64,000 bases of DNA from Croceibacterium aestuarii (GTDB lineage: Bacteria; Pseudomonadota; Alphaproteobacteria; Sphingomonadales; Sphingomonadaceae): positions 2,248,501 to 2,312,500 of the forward strand of contig NZ_CP131039.1 of the NCBI RefSeq assembly GCF_030657335.1, in the 5' to 3' direction. The notes beneath the pieces were generated by a model. It saw only the letters and a program-made list of their open reading frames with translations. It did not search any database and had not been told where the DNA came from. The position numbers were made by a program, and so were the translations under genes. Shown one piece after another: positions 10,041-19,455 of this stretch. Numbering within the stretch: position 1 is the first letter of the stretch; each line of letters starts with the position of its first letter.

Positions 10041-10967
10041 ATGAACGACCTAGCGTCCGCACCTCGCCCAGAGCGGCAACGCAAGCCCGACTGGATCCGC
10101 GTCAAGGCGCCGGTCAGCAAGGGCTACAACGAGACGCGTCAGTTGATGCGCGATCTCAACCTCAACACGGTTTGTGAGGAAGCCGCTTGTCCGAACATCG
10201 GCGAGTGCTGGACCAAGAAGCACGCGACCGTGATGATCCTCGGCGACGTATGCACCCGCGCCTGCGCGTTCTGCAACGTCAAGACCGGCATGCCGCGTAT
10301 CGTCGATCCGCTCGAGCCCGAGCACGTCGCGACCGCCGCGGCCAAGCTGGGCCTGGAACACATCGTGGTCACCAGCGTCGACCGCGACGACCTCCCGGAC
10401 GGGGGCGCGGGGCAGTTCGTCAAGGTCATCGAGGCGCTGCGCCGCGAAACACCGGGCACGACGATCGAAATTCTTACGCCCGACTTTCGCGGTAAGATGC
10501 GCCCCGCGGTCGAGGCCATCTGCGCGGCCGGTCCCGACGTCTACAACCACAACCTGGAAACCGTGCCGCGGCTCTATCCGACGATACGTCCGGGGGCGCG
10601 CTACTACGCCTCGTTGCGCCTGCTCGAGGAGGTCAAGGCGCACGATGCGGCGATTTTCACCAAGTCCGGCATCATGCTCGGTCTGGGCGAAGCGCGGCTC
10701 GAGGTGCACCAGGTCATGGACGACATGCGCAGCGCCGATGTCGACTTTCTGACCATGGGCCAATACCTGCAGCCGACACCGAAACACGCCAAGGTCGAGG
10801 AATTCGTCAGTCCGCAAGTATTCGATGCCTATGGTTCGATAGCTCGCGCCAAGGGTTTCCTCCAAGTTGCCTCGAGTCCGCTAACACGGTCGAGCTATCA
10901 TGCCGGCGACGATTTCGCCGAGATGAAAGCTGCACGCGAAGCCAAGCTGGCAAACCAGCGGGTCTGA
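10041..10967 (+). CDS. lipA: Lipoyl synthase
   Basis: LipA is a radical-SAM enzyme that inserts two sulfurs into octanoylated lipoyl domains, such as those of the E2 proteins (one is encoded at 36828-38129). Both iron-sulfur clusters are visible: the auxiliary cluster motif in [12 protein letters not shown] and the radical-SAM CxxxCxxC in [10 protein letters not shown]. The length, 308 residues, is normal. The start [20 protein letters not shown] is preferred over an upstream in-frame codon that lies in the divergent spacer. The stop overlaps the ATG of the next gene (TGATG). Confidence 0.97.
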   Translation: MNDLASAPRPERQRKPDWIRVKAPVSKGYNETRQLMRDLNLNTVCEEAACPNIGECWTKKHATVMILGDVCTRACAFCNVKTGMPRIVDPLEPEHVATAAAKLGLEHIVVTSVDRDDLPDGGAGQFVKVIEALRRETPGTTIEILTPDFRGKMRPAVEAICAAGPDVYNHNLETVPRLYPTIRPGARYYASLRLLEEVKAHDAAIFTKSGIMLGLGEARLEVHQVMDDMRSADVDFLTMGQYLQPTPKHAKVEEFVSPQVFDAYGSIARAKGFLQVASSPLTRSSYHAGDDFAEMKAAREAKLANQRV

Positions 10968-11428
10968 TGCCGGGAATTCGCGAGACCCGGCGGCTGCCGT
11001 ACAGCTGCGAGGAGATGTTCGACCTGGTGGCCGATGTCGAGCGCTATGGCGAGTTCCTCCCCTGGGTCGTCGCCACGCGGGTGAAGTCCGACAGCGAGAC
11101 GGAAATGGTCGCGGATATGCTCGTGGGCTTCAAGGCACTGCGCGAAAAGTTCACTTCCAAGGTCTTTAAGAAGCGCCCGAACGAGATCGAGGTCGTCTAC
11201 GTCGACGGCCCGTTAAAGGATCTCGACAACACCTGGACATTCGAGCCCACCGGCGACGGCGGATGCGAAATCCACTTCTGTGTGGATTTCCAGTTCAAGA
11301 ATATGATGTTCGAGGCGCTGGCCGGACAATATTTCGATCGCGCGTTCCGCAAGATGGTCGCTGCATTCGAAACCCGCGCTGAAGAACTTTACGGCAAGAG
11401 GAGTTCGAGCGCGCAGAGCGTCGCCTGA
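10967..11428 (+). CDS. COQ10/RatA-type START-domain protein (ubiquinone-binding)
   Basis: The 153-residue product is a polyketide-cyclase/START fold protein of the COQ10/RatA family: TRRLPYSCEEMFDLVADVERYGEFLPWV at the start is typical, with the helix FEALAGQYFDRAFRKMVAAF at the end. Alphaproteobacterial members probably act as coenzyme Q chaperones; the RatA toxin label in E. coli is a separate claim about the same fold. It is coupled to lipA by a one-base overlap. Its last 40 bases overlap the convergent pncC gene. Confidence 0.88.
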   Translation: MPGIRETRRLPYSCEEMFDLVADVERYGEFLPWVVATRVKSDSETEMVADMLVGFKALREKFTSKVFKKRPNEIEVVYVDGPLKDLDNTWTFEPTGDGGCEIHFCVDFQFKNMMFEALAGQYFDRAFRKMVAAFETRAEELYGKRSSSAQSVA

Positions 11429-11886
11429 TAGCGCACGCCGCTGCGGTCCTCGTTTTCGAACAGTCTCGATTCCGCTTCGCGTTCTTCGCTGTCGCGCAGC
11501 GCGCGTGCGAATACGACCGTGCCGACCGGCTTGTATTCGCTTCCCCCCTCGGGGCCGGCGATGCCGCTGATCGCGACCGCCACGTCCGCATCGCTATGGG
11601 CCAGGGCTCCCTGCGCCATAGCGTAGACGCAAGCGATGGATACGGCGCCGAACGCATCGATCACGTCGCTGGAAACCCCGAGCGATTCTTGCTTCGCCTC
11701 GTTGGAATATGTGACGAATCCGCGGTCGAGGACCGCAGACGAGCCAGGAATCTCGGTCAGCGCGGCCGCGACCAGGCCGCCCGTGCAACTTTCGGCCAAG
11801 GCGATCTTGCGTCCGATCGCGCGGTTTTCCTCGATCACGCGGCGCGCGAGGGTGATGACGTCGTCGGGAAGCATGGATTGGCTCAT
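11389..11886 (-). CDS. pncC: CinA-family nicotinamide-nucleotide amidohydrolase
   Basis: This is the stand-alone C-terminal CinA domain (PncC) that deamidates nicotinamide mononucleotide to nicotinate mononucleotide in NAD salvage. Family features are LAESCTGGLVAAALTEIPGSS (first part, about residue 30), GFVTYSNEAKQESLGV (about 57) and AISGIAGPEGG (about 106). The length of 165 residues fits a one-domain protein. The start ATG overlaps the stop of the upstream secreted-protein gene (ATGA), and its 3' end overlaps the convergent COQ10-like gene by 40 bases. Confidence 0.9.
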   Translation of the reverse strand: MSQSMLPDDVITLARRVIEENRAIGRKIALAESCTGGLVAAALTEIPGSSAVLDRGFVTYSNEAKQESLGVSSDVIDAFGAVSIACVYAMAQGALAHSDADVAVAISGIAGPEGGSEYKPVGTVVFARALRDSEEREAESRLFENEDRSGVRYQATLCALELLLP

Positions 11887-12419
11887 TTCTTGCCCGCTGG
11901 GCAGGCCAAGGGCTTCTCATCCTTGAGAGCCAGGACAGCGATCACGCCGGCAAGGTCCCCGAGCTCGGAAGGGTCCAGCGGGGAGATCGCTTCGGCCACC
12001 CGTTCGATGCTCGAACACGATCCGGGTTTGATGCTTTCAGCAAGTTTCTGCTGGATGAGCGCGTCGACAAGCGGGCGGATCGCTTCGTCCGGCAAGTCGG
12101 CCAGCGCGGCAATGTCCTTGTCCTTGGAGCCGCCGGCGATCTTGAGCAGGGCGCTCTTTGCACCTGGCCAAGTTGCATCCTTCTCCACGGCGTAGCGCGA
12201 CGCCAGTTTGTCGCCTCGAGTTGCGAAAAACCCGTTCGACGCAAGCGATTGCGAACAACGGACGCGGGAAGCAGCGATGGCTTGCGGCATGGCATAGCGA
12301 ACCATTGCCGACACCTCTGATTCAGAAACACATGGCGTCACGGCGACAGTCTGCGCGCCCGCCGAAGTGGCCAGGGCGAGCGATGCCAGCAGCGCCCCGA
12401 TCGAATATTTGGTCATCAT
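11883..12419 (-). CDS. Secreted protein of unknown function
   Basis: The 178-residue product begins with an export signal (MMTKYSIGALLASLALATSA, probable cleavage after AGA or GAQ). The mature protein has four cysteines (VTPCVSE, RVRCSQS, GSCSSIE, PLACPAG), which suggests two disulfides in the periplasm. I do not recognise a family. It sits between ispDF and pncC with four-base overlaps on both sides (ATGA each), so it is cotranslated with unrelated housekeeping enzymes. Function unknown. Confidence 0.78.
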   Translation of the reverse strand: MMTKYSIGALLASLALATSAGAQTVAVTPCVSESEVSAMVRYAMPQAIAASRVRCSQSLASNGFFATRGDKLASRYAVEKDATWPGAKSALLKIAGGSKDKDIAALADLPDEAIRPLVDALIQQKLAESIKPGSCSSIERVAEAISPLDPSELGDLAGVIAVLALKDEKPLACPAGKK

Positions 12420-13570
12420 TGGTCTTGATTCTCTCGCGAATAAAGCGTTGCGACCGCTTGCGCGGCAATTCCTTCGCCCCTCCCGGTGAATCCCAGTCGT
12501 TCCGTCGTGGTCGCCTTGATACTCACCTGCGACCTATCGACGCCCAGCAATTCAGCCAGCTTGCCGCGCATTGCCTCACGATGTGGGCCAATTTTGGGCG
12601 CTTCGCAAATCAGGGTGAGGTCGACATTGCCCACCGCATAACCGGATTGTGCCGCCAGGGCGACGGCATGGGCCACGAAGCGGGCGGACGGCGCGCCTTT
12701 CCATTGCGGATCGCTTGGGGGGAAATGATCGCCGATATCTCCCAGGGCAGCCGCGCCCAGAATCGCGTCGACGACGGCATGCAGGCCGACATCGGCGTCG
12801 CTGTGTCCGCACAGGCCCTTGTCGTGCTCGATACGCAGCCCGCAGAGCCAAAGTTCCTCGCCCTCCGCCAGTCGGTGGACGTCGAAACCGGAGCCGGTGC
12901 GCATCATGGCAGCGCCACTGCGGAAGTCCCGCGAGTAGGTCAATTTGTGAAGTCGTTCGTCGCCCTCGATCATTTCCACCTCGACTCCGTGTGCCTTTGC
13001 GACCTGGGCATCGTCTCCGGCATTCGGTTCGCCCTGCCAGGCACGATGTGCGGCAAGGATCTCGGTGAAACGAAACGCCTGCGGCGTCTGCACCCGCCAC
13101 AATTCCTCGCGAGGCGCCACTCCGGTCATCATTCCCGAGCGGCCGATAGCAAGACTGTCGACGACCGGAAGGACTGGAATGGCTCCGCCGAAACGCTCCA
13201 ACGCTGCCAGCAAGCGGCCGACCACGGCGGTCGGCAGGTCAGGCCGGGCAGCGTCGTGGATCAGCACGGCGGGGGCGGGGGAAGGCGTCATCGCCTCCAG
13301 CGCAAGGGCGACCGATTTCTGTCTCGTCGCGCCACCTGCCACGAGCCGAACTGCTTCGATGCCGGTTAGCGCCTCGCCGGCTAGGTCTTCGTAGTCGGCG
13401 GGAATCGCGACGGTGATTGGCTTCGCCCCCAATCGTGCAAACGTTTCGACCGAGTGCCGTATCACCGGCTTGCCGCGCCAGCGCGCGAATTGCTTCGGCA
13501 CACCTTGTCTAGCGCGCGATCCCCTGCCAGCGGCGACGACGACAGCGGCGAAAGGCGGGAGGCTGGCCAT
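12416..13570 (-). CDS. ispDF: Bifunctional IspD/IspF enzyme of the MEP isoprenoid pathway
   Basis: One 384-residue chain carries two enzymes. The N-terminal 2-C-methyl-D-erythritol 4-phosphate cytidylyltransferase has VVVAAGRGSRA near residue 10, VPKQFARWRGKPV and IHDAARPDL. The C-terminal 2-C-methyl-D-erythritol 2,4-cyclodiphosphate synthase starts at MRTGSGFDVHRL (about residue 225) with the zinc ligands D and H there and DIGDHFPPSD further on. The fusion is common in Alphaproteobacteria and lacks the intervening IspE. The start MASLPPFAAVVVAAG is chosen because the Rossmann strand begins immediately after it. It is divergent from dusB. Confidence 0.96.
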   Translation of the reverse strand: MASLPPFAAVVVAAGRGSRARQGVPKQFARWRGKPVIRHSVETFARLGAKPITVAIPADYEDLAGEALTGIEAVRLVAGGATRQKSVALALEAMTPSPAPAVLIHDAARPDLPTAVVGRLLAALERFGGAIPVLPVVDSLAIGRSGMMTGVAPREELWRVQTPQAFRFTEILAAHRAWQGEPNAGDDAQVAKAHGVEVEMIEGDERLHKLTYSRDFRSGAAMMRTGSGFDVHRLAEGEELWLCGLRIEHDKGLCGHSDADVGLHAVVDAILGAAALGDIGDHFPPSDPQWKGAPSARFVAHAVALAAQSGYAVGNVDLTLICEAPKIGPHREAMRGKLAELLGVDRSQVSIKATTTERLGFTGRGEGIAAQAVATLYSRENQDQ

Positions 13571-13646
13571 CAGCCGCGCGCCTACCGCCTTGCAGCACTC
13601 CTCGCAATCCACTATGCGGCTGCCCATAATTTAGGCATTCCTTCGA

Positions 13647-14663
13647 ATGAGCGCGCTTCCACCCCCTCCGCCCATGCGGCCGATAAAGGTCGGCCCAGTG
13701 CAGGTAGACTGCCCGGTGCTGCTGGCGCCGATGACCGGCGTGACCGATCTACCCTTTCGCACGCTCGTGAGGCGCTACGGCTCTGGCCTCAACGTCACCG
13801 AGATGATCGCCAGCGAAGCCGCCATTCGCGAGACGCGCCAGTCGGTTCAGAAGTCCGCGTGGCACCCGACCGAGGAGCCGGTTTCAATGCAGTTGGTCGG
13901 CTGCGACCCCGCCTCGATGGCCGAGGCCGCGAAGCTGCAGGAGGGGAGCGGCGCGGCGATCATCGACATCAATTTCGGCTGCCCGGTGCGCAAGGTCGTC
14001 GGGCAATATGCCGGCTCGGCACTGATGCGCGAAGTGCCGCTGGCTATCCGCCTGATGGAAGCTACGGTGAACGCTGTCTCGGCGCCCGTCACGGTGAAGA
14101 TGCGCATGGGGTGGGATCACCAGAGCCTGAACGCCCCGGACCTGGCGCGCATTGCCGAGGATCTGGGGGTCAAGATGATCACCGTCCACGGACGCACGCG
14201 CAACCAGATGTACAAGGGCTCGGCCGATTGGGCCTTCATCCGCAAGGTGAAGGACGCCGTGTCGATTCCGGTTATCGTCAATGGCGATATCTGCGGTGTC
14301 GAAGACGCCGCCCGGGCGCTCGAACAATCGGGAGCCGACGGCCTGATGATCGGGCGTGGCGCCTATGGCCGGCCCTGGTTGCTCGGTCAGGTCATGCACT
14401 GGTGGCGCACTGGCGAGACTCTGCAGAGTCCCGGCTTCGGCGAGCAATACGAGACGCTGGTAGAGCACTATCGAGCCATGCTCGATCACTACGGGCGCGA
14501 CGTCGGCACGAAAATTGCCCGCAAGCACCTCGGTTGGTACACCAAGGGGATGCACGGTTCGGCGGAGTTCCGCCACAAGGCCAACTTCATCGACGATGCC
14601 GATCAGGTGCTCGGCGAGATCGACCGCTTCTACGAGCCGTTCCTGCGGCAACGAGCGGCGTGA
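13647..14663 (+). CDS. dusB: tRNA-dihydrouridine synthase DusB
   Basis: DusB reduces uridine to dihydrouridine in the D-loop of tRNA using FMN and NADPH. The 338-residue protein has the family motifs [21 protein letters not shown] (start), [10 protein letters not shown] with the catalytic Cys near residue 113, KMRMGWD, and [16 protein letters not shown]. It begins the dusB-ntrBC-ntrYX run, the nifR3-ntrBC order long known in Alphaproteobacteria. Its stop overlaps the ntrB GTG start (GTGA). Confidence 0.95.
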   Translation: MSALPPPPPMRPIKVGPVQVDCPVLLAPMTGVTDLPFRTLVRRYGSGLNVTEMIASEAAIRETRQSVQKSAWHPTEEPVSMQLVGCDPASMAEAAKLQEGSGAAIIDINFGCPVRKVVGQYAGSALMREVPLAIRLMEATVNAVSAPVTVKMRMGWDHQSLNAPDLARIAEDLGVKMITVHGRTRNQMYKGSADWAFIRKVKDAVSIPVIVNGDICGVEDAARALEQSGADGLMIGRGAYGRPWLLGQVMHWWRTGETLQSPGFGEQYETLVEHYRAMLDHYGRDVGTKIARKHLGWYTKGMHGSAEFRHKANFIDDADQVLGEIDRFYEPFLRQRAA

Positions 14664-15724
14664 ACGACCCGCTCGACGGCGCGCCGGGCGCCGACGCGCA
14701 GGTTGCCGGTCTGATCTTCGGGTGGCTGTTGCTTGATGAAAATCTCGTAATCCAGTCCGCCAATCCGGCCGCCGAAGATCTGCTGGGAGCCTCCGCACGC
14801 AGGATGATCGGGCAACCGCTCGGCGCCATCATCGACTTTGGGCCCGAGGGAATGCTCGAACGATTGGCGGAGCCCGATGCGCAGCTGACTGCGCGCGGCG
14901 TCGATATTCAGGTCGGCGACCGCGAGCTACGCGTCAACCTGACGCTATCGGAGATCGCTTCGCATCCGGGTTGGGGCGTTCTCACACTCTCCGACACCGG
15001 CCACGGCGAACGGATGGCGGACGACGAGCGCCCCGCACCGCTGCGGGGCCCGGCAATCCTTGCGCACGAAATCAAGAATCCGCTCGCCGCCATCCGCGGA
15101 GCGGCGCAATTGCTGGCGAAGAAGGTGGGGCCGGGCGACGTGGCAATGACCGCCCTCATTACCGACGAGGTCGATCGCATCGCGCAGCTCATCGACCGAA
15201 TGCAGAAGCTCGGGCGCGAGCAACCCGAACCTGTGGCCCCGCTCAACCTGCACTCGGCAATACATCGCGCCTGCGACACAGTGTTCGCGGCAAACTGCGG
15301 TGACGTCACCCTTCGCGAGGAATTCGATCCTTCTTTACCGCCGGTGCTCGCCAACGAAGGGGCCCTGGTGCAGGTCCTGGTCAACCTCATTGCCAATGCC
15401 CGGGATGCTTGCTCCGGCGAAGCCCAACCCGAGGTCGCCATTCGCACGCGCTTCGTCAGCGGCATGGTACTCAATGTCATCCGCCTGGGCCGCCCGGTCA
15501 AACTCCCGATAGAAATCCAGGTCAGCGATAACGGTCCGGGTGTCGATCCGGGATTGGCCGACTATATTTTCGAACCGTTCGTGTCGAGCAAGGCGAACGG
15601 CCAAGGCCTCGGCCTCGCGCTCGTTCGCAAACTCGTCCGCGACATGGACGGACGCATCACGCACGAACGCGACGAAGGTGCCGGACTAACCCATTTCCGC
15701 ATCCACCTGCCGATGGCACGCTAG
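14660..15724 (+). CDS. ntrB: Nitrogen regulation sensor kinase NtrB
   Basis: NtrB phosphorylates or dephosphorylates NtrC according to nitrogen status through PII. This 354-residue protein has a PAS-like N-terminal sensor domain (about residues 10-115), the phosphoacceptor region [19 protein letters not shown] with His136, and an ATPase domain with NLIANARDA (N box), [11 protein letters not shown] (G1) and [13 protein letters not shown] (G2). There is no membrane segment. The start is a GTG overlapping the dusB stop. The frame remains open far upstream through dusB, but that part is not coding. Confidence 0.94.
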   Translation: MNDPLDGAPGADAQVAGLIFGWLLLDENLVIQSANPAAEDLLGASARRMIGQPLGAIIDFGPEGMLERLAEPDAQLTARGVDIQVGDRELRVNLTLSEIASHPGWGVLTLSDTGHGERMADDERPAPLRGPAILAHEIKNPLAAIRGAAQLLAKKVGPGDVAMTALITDEVDRIAQLIDRMQKLGREQPEPVAPLNLHSAIHRACDTVFAANCGDVTLREEFDPSLPPVLANEGALVQVLVNLIANARDACSGEAQPEVAIRTRFVSGMVLNVIRLGRPVKLPIEIQVSDNGPGVDPGLADYIFEPFVSSKANGQGLGLALVRKLVRDMDGRITHERDEGAGLTHFRIHLPMAR

Positions 15725-15738
15725 GAAGGGGAGACATA

Positions 15739-17148
15739 ATGAAGAAGGCCGCGCTGCTGGTCGAAGACGACGAGGCGATCGCCAAGGTCATCGTCACCGC
15801 GCTCGAAAACGACGGGTTCGAAGTCGCCCGGTGCGATAGCGTGGCGGGCCGCGATTCGCTGCTTGCCCAGCGCCATTTCGACGTGATGCTGACCGACGTC
15901 TTGCTGACCGACGGCGACGGTATCGAAACGCTCGGCCGCGTGCAGAATGCGTGTCCGGACATGCCGATCATCATCCTGTCGGCACAAAATACCCTCGATA
16001 CGGCCGTGCGAGCAACCGGGACGGGAGCGTTCGAATATTTTCCCAAACCGTTCGATCTCGATGAACTGGTCAGGACGGCGCGACAGGCAGCGGGGAGCGG
16101 TAGGCGTGGCGGGATTGATCAGGGCGACGCCGCGGAAGGGCTGCCCCTGATCGGGCGCAGCCCGCCGATGCAGGAAGTCTACCGGATGATCACCCGGGTC
16201 CTGAACAACGACCTTTCGGTGTTGATCCTAGGCGAATCCGGCACCGGCAAGGAACTCGTCGCCGAGGCGATTCATCAACTCGGCCATCGCAAGGCCGGCC
16301 CCTTCATCGCGGTCAACACGGCAGCGATCCCGCGCGAACTCATCGAAAGCGAGCTCTTCGGCCACGAGAAAGGGGCGTTCACAGGCGCGGTCACACGGTC
16401 GATAGGCAAGTTCGAACAGGCCAGCGGCGGCACTTTGTTCCTCGACGAAATTGGCGACATGCCCGCCGAAGCGCAGACGCGCCTCCTGCGAGCGCTCCAA
16501 TCCGGGCAAATACGCCGCGTCGGCGGGCGAGAGGAGATTGCCGTCGACGTGCGCATCATCGCCGCCACCAATCGCGATTTGGCGCCGATGATAGCCGAAG
16601 GCTCGTTCCGCGAAGACCTCTTCTACCGGCTCAACGTCGTACCTCTGCGCCTTCCACCGCTTCGAGAAAGACCGGGGGATGTCGGCGCGCTCGCCCAGCA
16701 TTTCCTCAGACAAGCGGTGGCCGAGGGCCTCCCTTCGCGCGCATTCACCGACGAGGCGATCGATATTCTGGCGCAGCAGACGTGGCGGGGAAATGTGCGC
16801 GAATTGAAGAACCTCGTCTTTCGTGCGGCGTTGCTGGCCCGGGAAGAGGAGATCGACGGCTATGCCATTTCCAGTCTGCTCGAAACAAACGCTCCGGCTC
16901 AGGGCGGCGGTATTGCCGACTTCGACAGTGCGCTACGCGCCTGGCTGGCTGCGGAACGTCCGGCCGAGGGCGACCTCTACCATGCGGCCCTTGCCGCATT
17001 CGAGCGTCCACTGTTCGCGCTTGCCCTGCGGAGGACCGGCGGAAATCAGCTCCGCGCCGCCCGCCTGCTCGGCATTAATCGCAACACGTTACGCAAGCGG
17101 TTAAGCGATCTCGATATCGAGCCGGAGCGGTTTTCTGCCGCGGATTGA
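15739..17148 (+). CDS. ntrC: Nitrogen response regulator NtrC (sigma54 activator)
   Basis: NtrC has an N-terminal receiver with phosphoacceptor Asp53, a central AAA+ domain and a C-terminal Fis-type helix-turn-helix (LFALALRRTGGNQLRAARLL). The AAA+ part has Walker A LGESGTGKE, the intact sigma54-contact motif GAFTGA (about residues 212-217) and Walker B GGTLFLDE. It should therefore activate sigma54 promoters normally. It lies 14 bases behind ntrB and carries a GGAAGGGGAGA Shine-Dalgarno region. The 469-residue length is typical. Confidence 0.95.
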   Translation: MKKAALLVEDDEAIAKVIVTALENDGFEVARCDSVAGRDSLLAQRHFDVMLTDVLLTDGDGIETLGRVQNACPDMPIIILSAQNTLDTAVRATGTGAFEYFPKPFDLDELVRTARQAAGSGRRGGIDQGDAAEGLPLIGRSPPMQEVYRMITRVLNNDLSVLILGESGTGKELVAEAIHQLGHRKAGPFIAVNTAAIPRELIESELFGHEKGAFTGAVTRSIGKFEQASGGTLFLDEIGDMPAEAQTRLLRALQSGQIRRVGGREEIAVDVRIIAATNRDLAPMIAEGSFREDLFYRLNVVPLRLPPLRERPGDVGALAQHFLRQAVAEGLPSRAFTDEAIDILAQQTWRGNVRELKNLVFRAALLAREEEIDGYAISSLLETNAPAQGGGIADFDSALRAWLAAERPAEGDLYHAALAAFERPLFALALRRTGGNQLRAARLLGINRNTLRKRLSDLDIEPERFSAAD

Positions 17149-17167
17149 ACGCTCAAGCAAAAACTCC

Positions 17168-17205
17168 TTGCAAATCTGCAACAGTGACGTTGTAAGCTTG
17201 CAACG
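17168..17205 (+). promoter_or_regulatory. Palindromic CAA/TTG-rich element at the ntrY start
   Basis: The 56-base ntrC-ntrY gap contains two dyads. TTGCA-AATC-TGCAA spans 17168-17181, and the 18-base near-palindrome CGTTGTAAGCTTGCAACG spans 17188-17205, with a single mismatched pair and reaching the G of the ntrY GTG start. Such spacing suits an operator for a dimeric regulator. From memory, NtrX sites in related Alphaproteobacteria are built from CAA and TTG half-sites, so autoregulation is plausible, but that link is inference. Confidence 0.5.
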
Positions 17206-19436
17206 TGGCTGAGGTCGTCCCCCATCCGCCTCCTTCACGGACCAGGCATTCACCCCGCTGGTGGAGACGCGCGCTAGTCACGTCGCGCCGGATGAACCTG
17301 TTTTTCTGGCTCGAAGTCTTCGCCGCGGTCGTGCTGGTCGGGATGCTCGCCAGTTCATGGCTAGCCCTGAGACGCAGCGGAGAAACCAGCGATCCGCTGC
17401 CTTCGCTGCAAGCTGCCGCCCTTCTGGTTGGTACGCTGATCCCAGCGCTGGCCCTGGTGGTCTTGTGGGGCCGCCGCATGGCCATTCGCCGTGCCGGCGA
17501 CAGCAGCGCGAGGCTGCACGTCAAACTGGTGTTCTTCTTTTCCTTGGTCGCCGCCGTGCCGACGCTGCTTGTCGCCGTTTTCGCGTCGATCCTCTTCCAG
17601 TCGGGCGTCGAATTCTGGTTTTCCAGCAGCAACCGCGGGATCCTTGAAGATGCAAGCCGGTTGGCACGCGGCTATTACGACGAGAACCAACGCTCGCTCG
17701 CAAACAATACGACGACGATGGCCGGTGACCTGCGTTACGTGATCGAGCGGATTCCGCTCACCAGCCCCGATTTCTCCGAACAGTGGGTTGGGCAGATACT
17801 TCAGCGCGAACTCAGCCGCAGCGCTATCGTGCAAGTCGGGCGTGATGGGGAAATGGTCATTCCCGCAATCGTCGACCCGGACGACGGCGAGCTCGTCAAG
17901 CGAGCGGTCCGCAATGCACTTCCGGCTCTTCGTGCCGGGGAGGGCGTTGTCGTGGCACTGGGACAGGACCGCGTGGAGGCGGTCACGCCGATCGACCGCG
18001 ACGCGGGAATCTACCTCTACAATGCTCGCAACTCGGACGCGCTGGCGCGCAACCAGTGGGAACGCGCCCAGTCGGTCCTCGCGGCCTACGACCAGCTGAC
18101 GGGACAGGCCCGCAGCAGGCAGCTGCAGTTCAACGTGGCCCTGTTCGCGTTTTCGCTCGCGCTCGTCCTGCTCGCCGTGTGGTTCGCCTTGCGATTTGCC
18201 GATCGGCAGGTGCGTCCGCTGACCGACCTCGTCGCCGCGGCACGCCAGGTCGGCGGCGGCAATTATGCCTTGCGGGTCGAGGGTCGCACCGGACCCGACG
18301 AAATCGGTCTGCTCAACCGCGCCTTCAATCGCATGACCGGACAGATCGAACAGCAGACCGCGGCGCTCGTGGGTGCCAACAAGCAACTCGCCGAACGCCG
18401 CGCGTTCATCGAGACGGTGTTGCAGTCCATCACGGCGGGGATCGTTTCGGTCGACCGGGCGGGCGAAGTGCAATTGATCAACACTTCGGCGCAGCAACTT
18501 CTCCTCGGCCGCACCGGACCTTCGGCCGTGGGGCGCAAACTCGAAGACATTTCGCCCGAAATCGACGCGTTGATGCGCAGTGGATCCGATCACGGACTGG
18601 TCCAGAAAAGCCATGAGGGCGAACTGTTGACGCTTGCGGTCAGGCTCGCTCCGGCCGCGAACGGATGGGTCATCACCTTCGAGGATATCACGCGCCAGCT
18701 GATCGACCAGCGGCAAGCGGCCTGGTCGGACGTCGCGCGGCGCATTGCCCACGAAATCAAGAATCCGCTCACCCCGATCCAGCTCGCCACCGAGCGACTC
18801 AATCGGCGCTATCGGAAGCAGATCGAACAGGACGTCGAGCTGTTCGACGAGCTGACCGGCACGATCATCCGCCAGGTCGGCGACCTCAGGAAGATGGTCG
18901 ACGAATTCTCCTCGTTTGCGCGTCTGCCCAAACCGGTGTTCCGGCAGGAAGATGCCGTCGACCTGGTGCGGCAGGCGATGTTCCTGCAGGAAGTCGCCAG
19001 GCCCGAAATCGATTACCGGTTCAGCGCCCCGGAGCACATGCCGTTACTCGCGTGCGATCGGCACCAGTTCGGGCAAGTCATGACCAATGTGCTGAAGAAC
19101 GCGGCCGAAGCGATCGAGGCAAGGCGCAAGGATTCCGAGCCGGACTATCGCGGCAGGATCGGTGTGGAGGTCGGGCTTAGCGATCGGTTCTTCAGTGTAA
19201 CGGTTACGGACAACGGCGTCGGTTTACCAAGCCACGGCAGCGATCGGATCCTCGAGCCTTACGTGACGACGCGGGAGAAGGGCACCGGACTGGGCCTGGC
19301 GATCGTCAAGAAGATCATCGAGGAACACGCCGGAGACATGACTTTTGCGAGCAACGGGGATGGGGAGGGCACCACGGTAACCCTGCGCTTTGCGCGCGAT
19401 CCGGTTGCCAACGGCAAGGCCGAGGCAGCCGAATGA
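17205..19436 (+). CDS. ntrY: Membrane sensor histidine kinase NtrY
   Basis: NtrY is the transmembrane partner of NtrX, linked in other Alphaproteobacteria to nitrogen, redox and envelope signals. The 743-residue product has an N-terminal group of helices (about residues 29-120), a periplasmic or linker region, another helix near 310-330, a HAMP domain (RFADRQVRPLTDLVAAARQV), a PAS region, then [20 protein letters not shown] with His516 and an ATPase domain (NVLKNAAEAIE, VTDNGVGLP, GTGLGLAIVKKI). The start is a GTG; no nearer ATG precedes the first helix. The gene lies 56 bases behind ntrC. Confidence 0.94.
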   Translation: MAEVVPHPPPSRTRHSPRWWRRALVTSRRMNLFFWLEVFAAVVLVGMLASSWLALRRSGETSDPLPSLQAAALLVGTLIPALALVVLWGRRMAIRRAGDSSARLHVKLVFFFSLVAAVPTLLVAVFASILFQSGVEFWFSSSNRGILEDASRLARGYYDENQRSLANNTTTMAGDLRYVIERIPLTSPDFSEQWVGQILQRELSRSAIVQVGRDGEMVIPAIVDPDDGELVKRAVRNALPALRAGEGVVVALGQDRVEAVTPIDRDAGIYLYNARNSDALARNQWERAQSVLAAYDQLTGQARSRQLQFNVALFAFSLALVLLAVWFALRFADRQVRPLTDLVAAARQVGGGNYALRVEGRTGPDEIGLLNRAFNRMTGQIEQQTAALVGANKQLAERRAFIETVLQSITAGIVSVDRAGEVQLINTSAQQLLLGRTGPSAVGRKLEDISPEIDALMRSGSDHGLVQKSHEGELLTLAVRLAPAANGWVITFEDITRQLIDQRQAAWSDVARRIAHEIKNPLTPIQLATERLNRRYRKQIEQDVELFDELTGTIIRQVGDLRKMVDEFSSFARLPKPVFRQEDAVDLVRQAMFLQEVARPEIDYRFSAPEHMPLLACDRHQFGQVMTNVLKNAAEAIEARRKDSEPDYRGRIGVEVGLSDRFFSVTVTDNGVGLPSHGSDRILEPYVTTREKGTGLGLAIVKKIIEEHAGDMTFASNGDGEGTTVTLRFARDPVANGKAEAAE

Positions 19437-19455
19437 CTATCATGGAGAATACATA

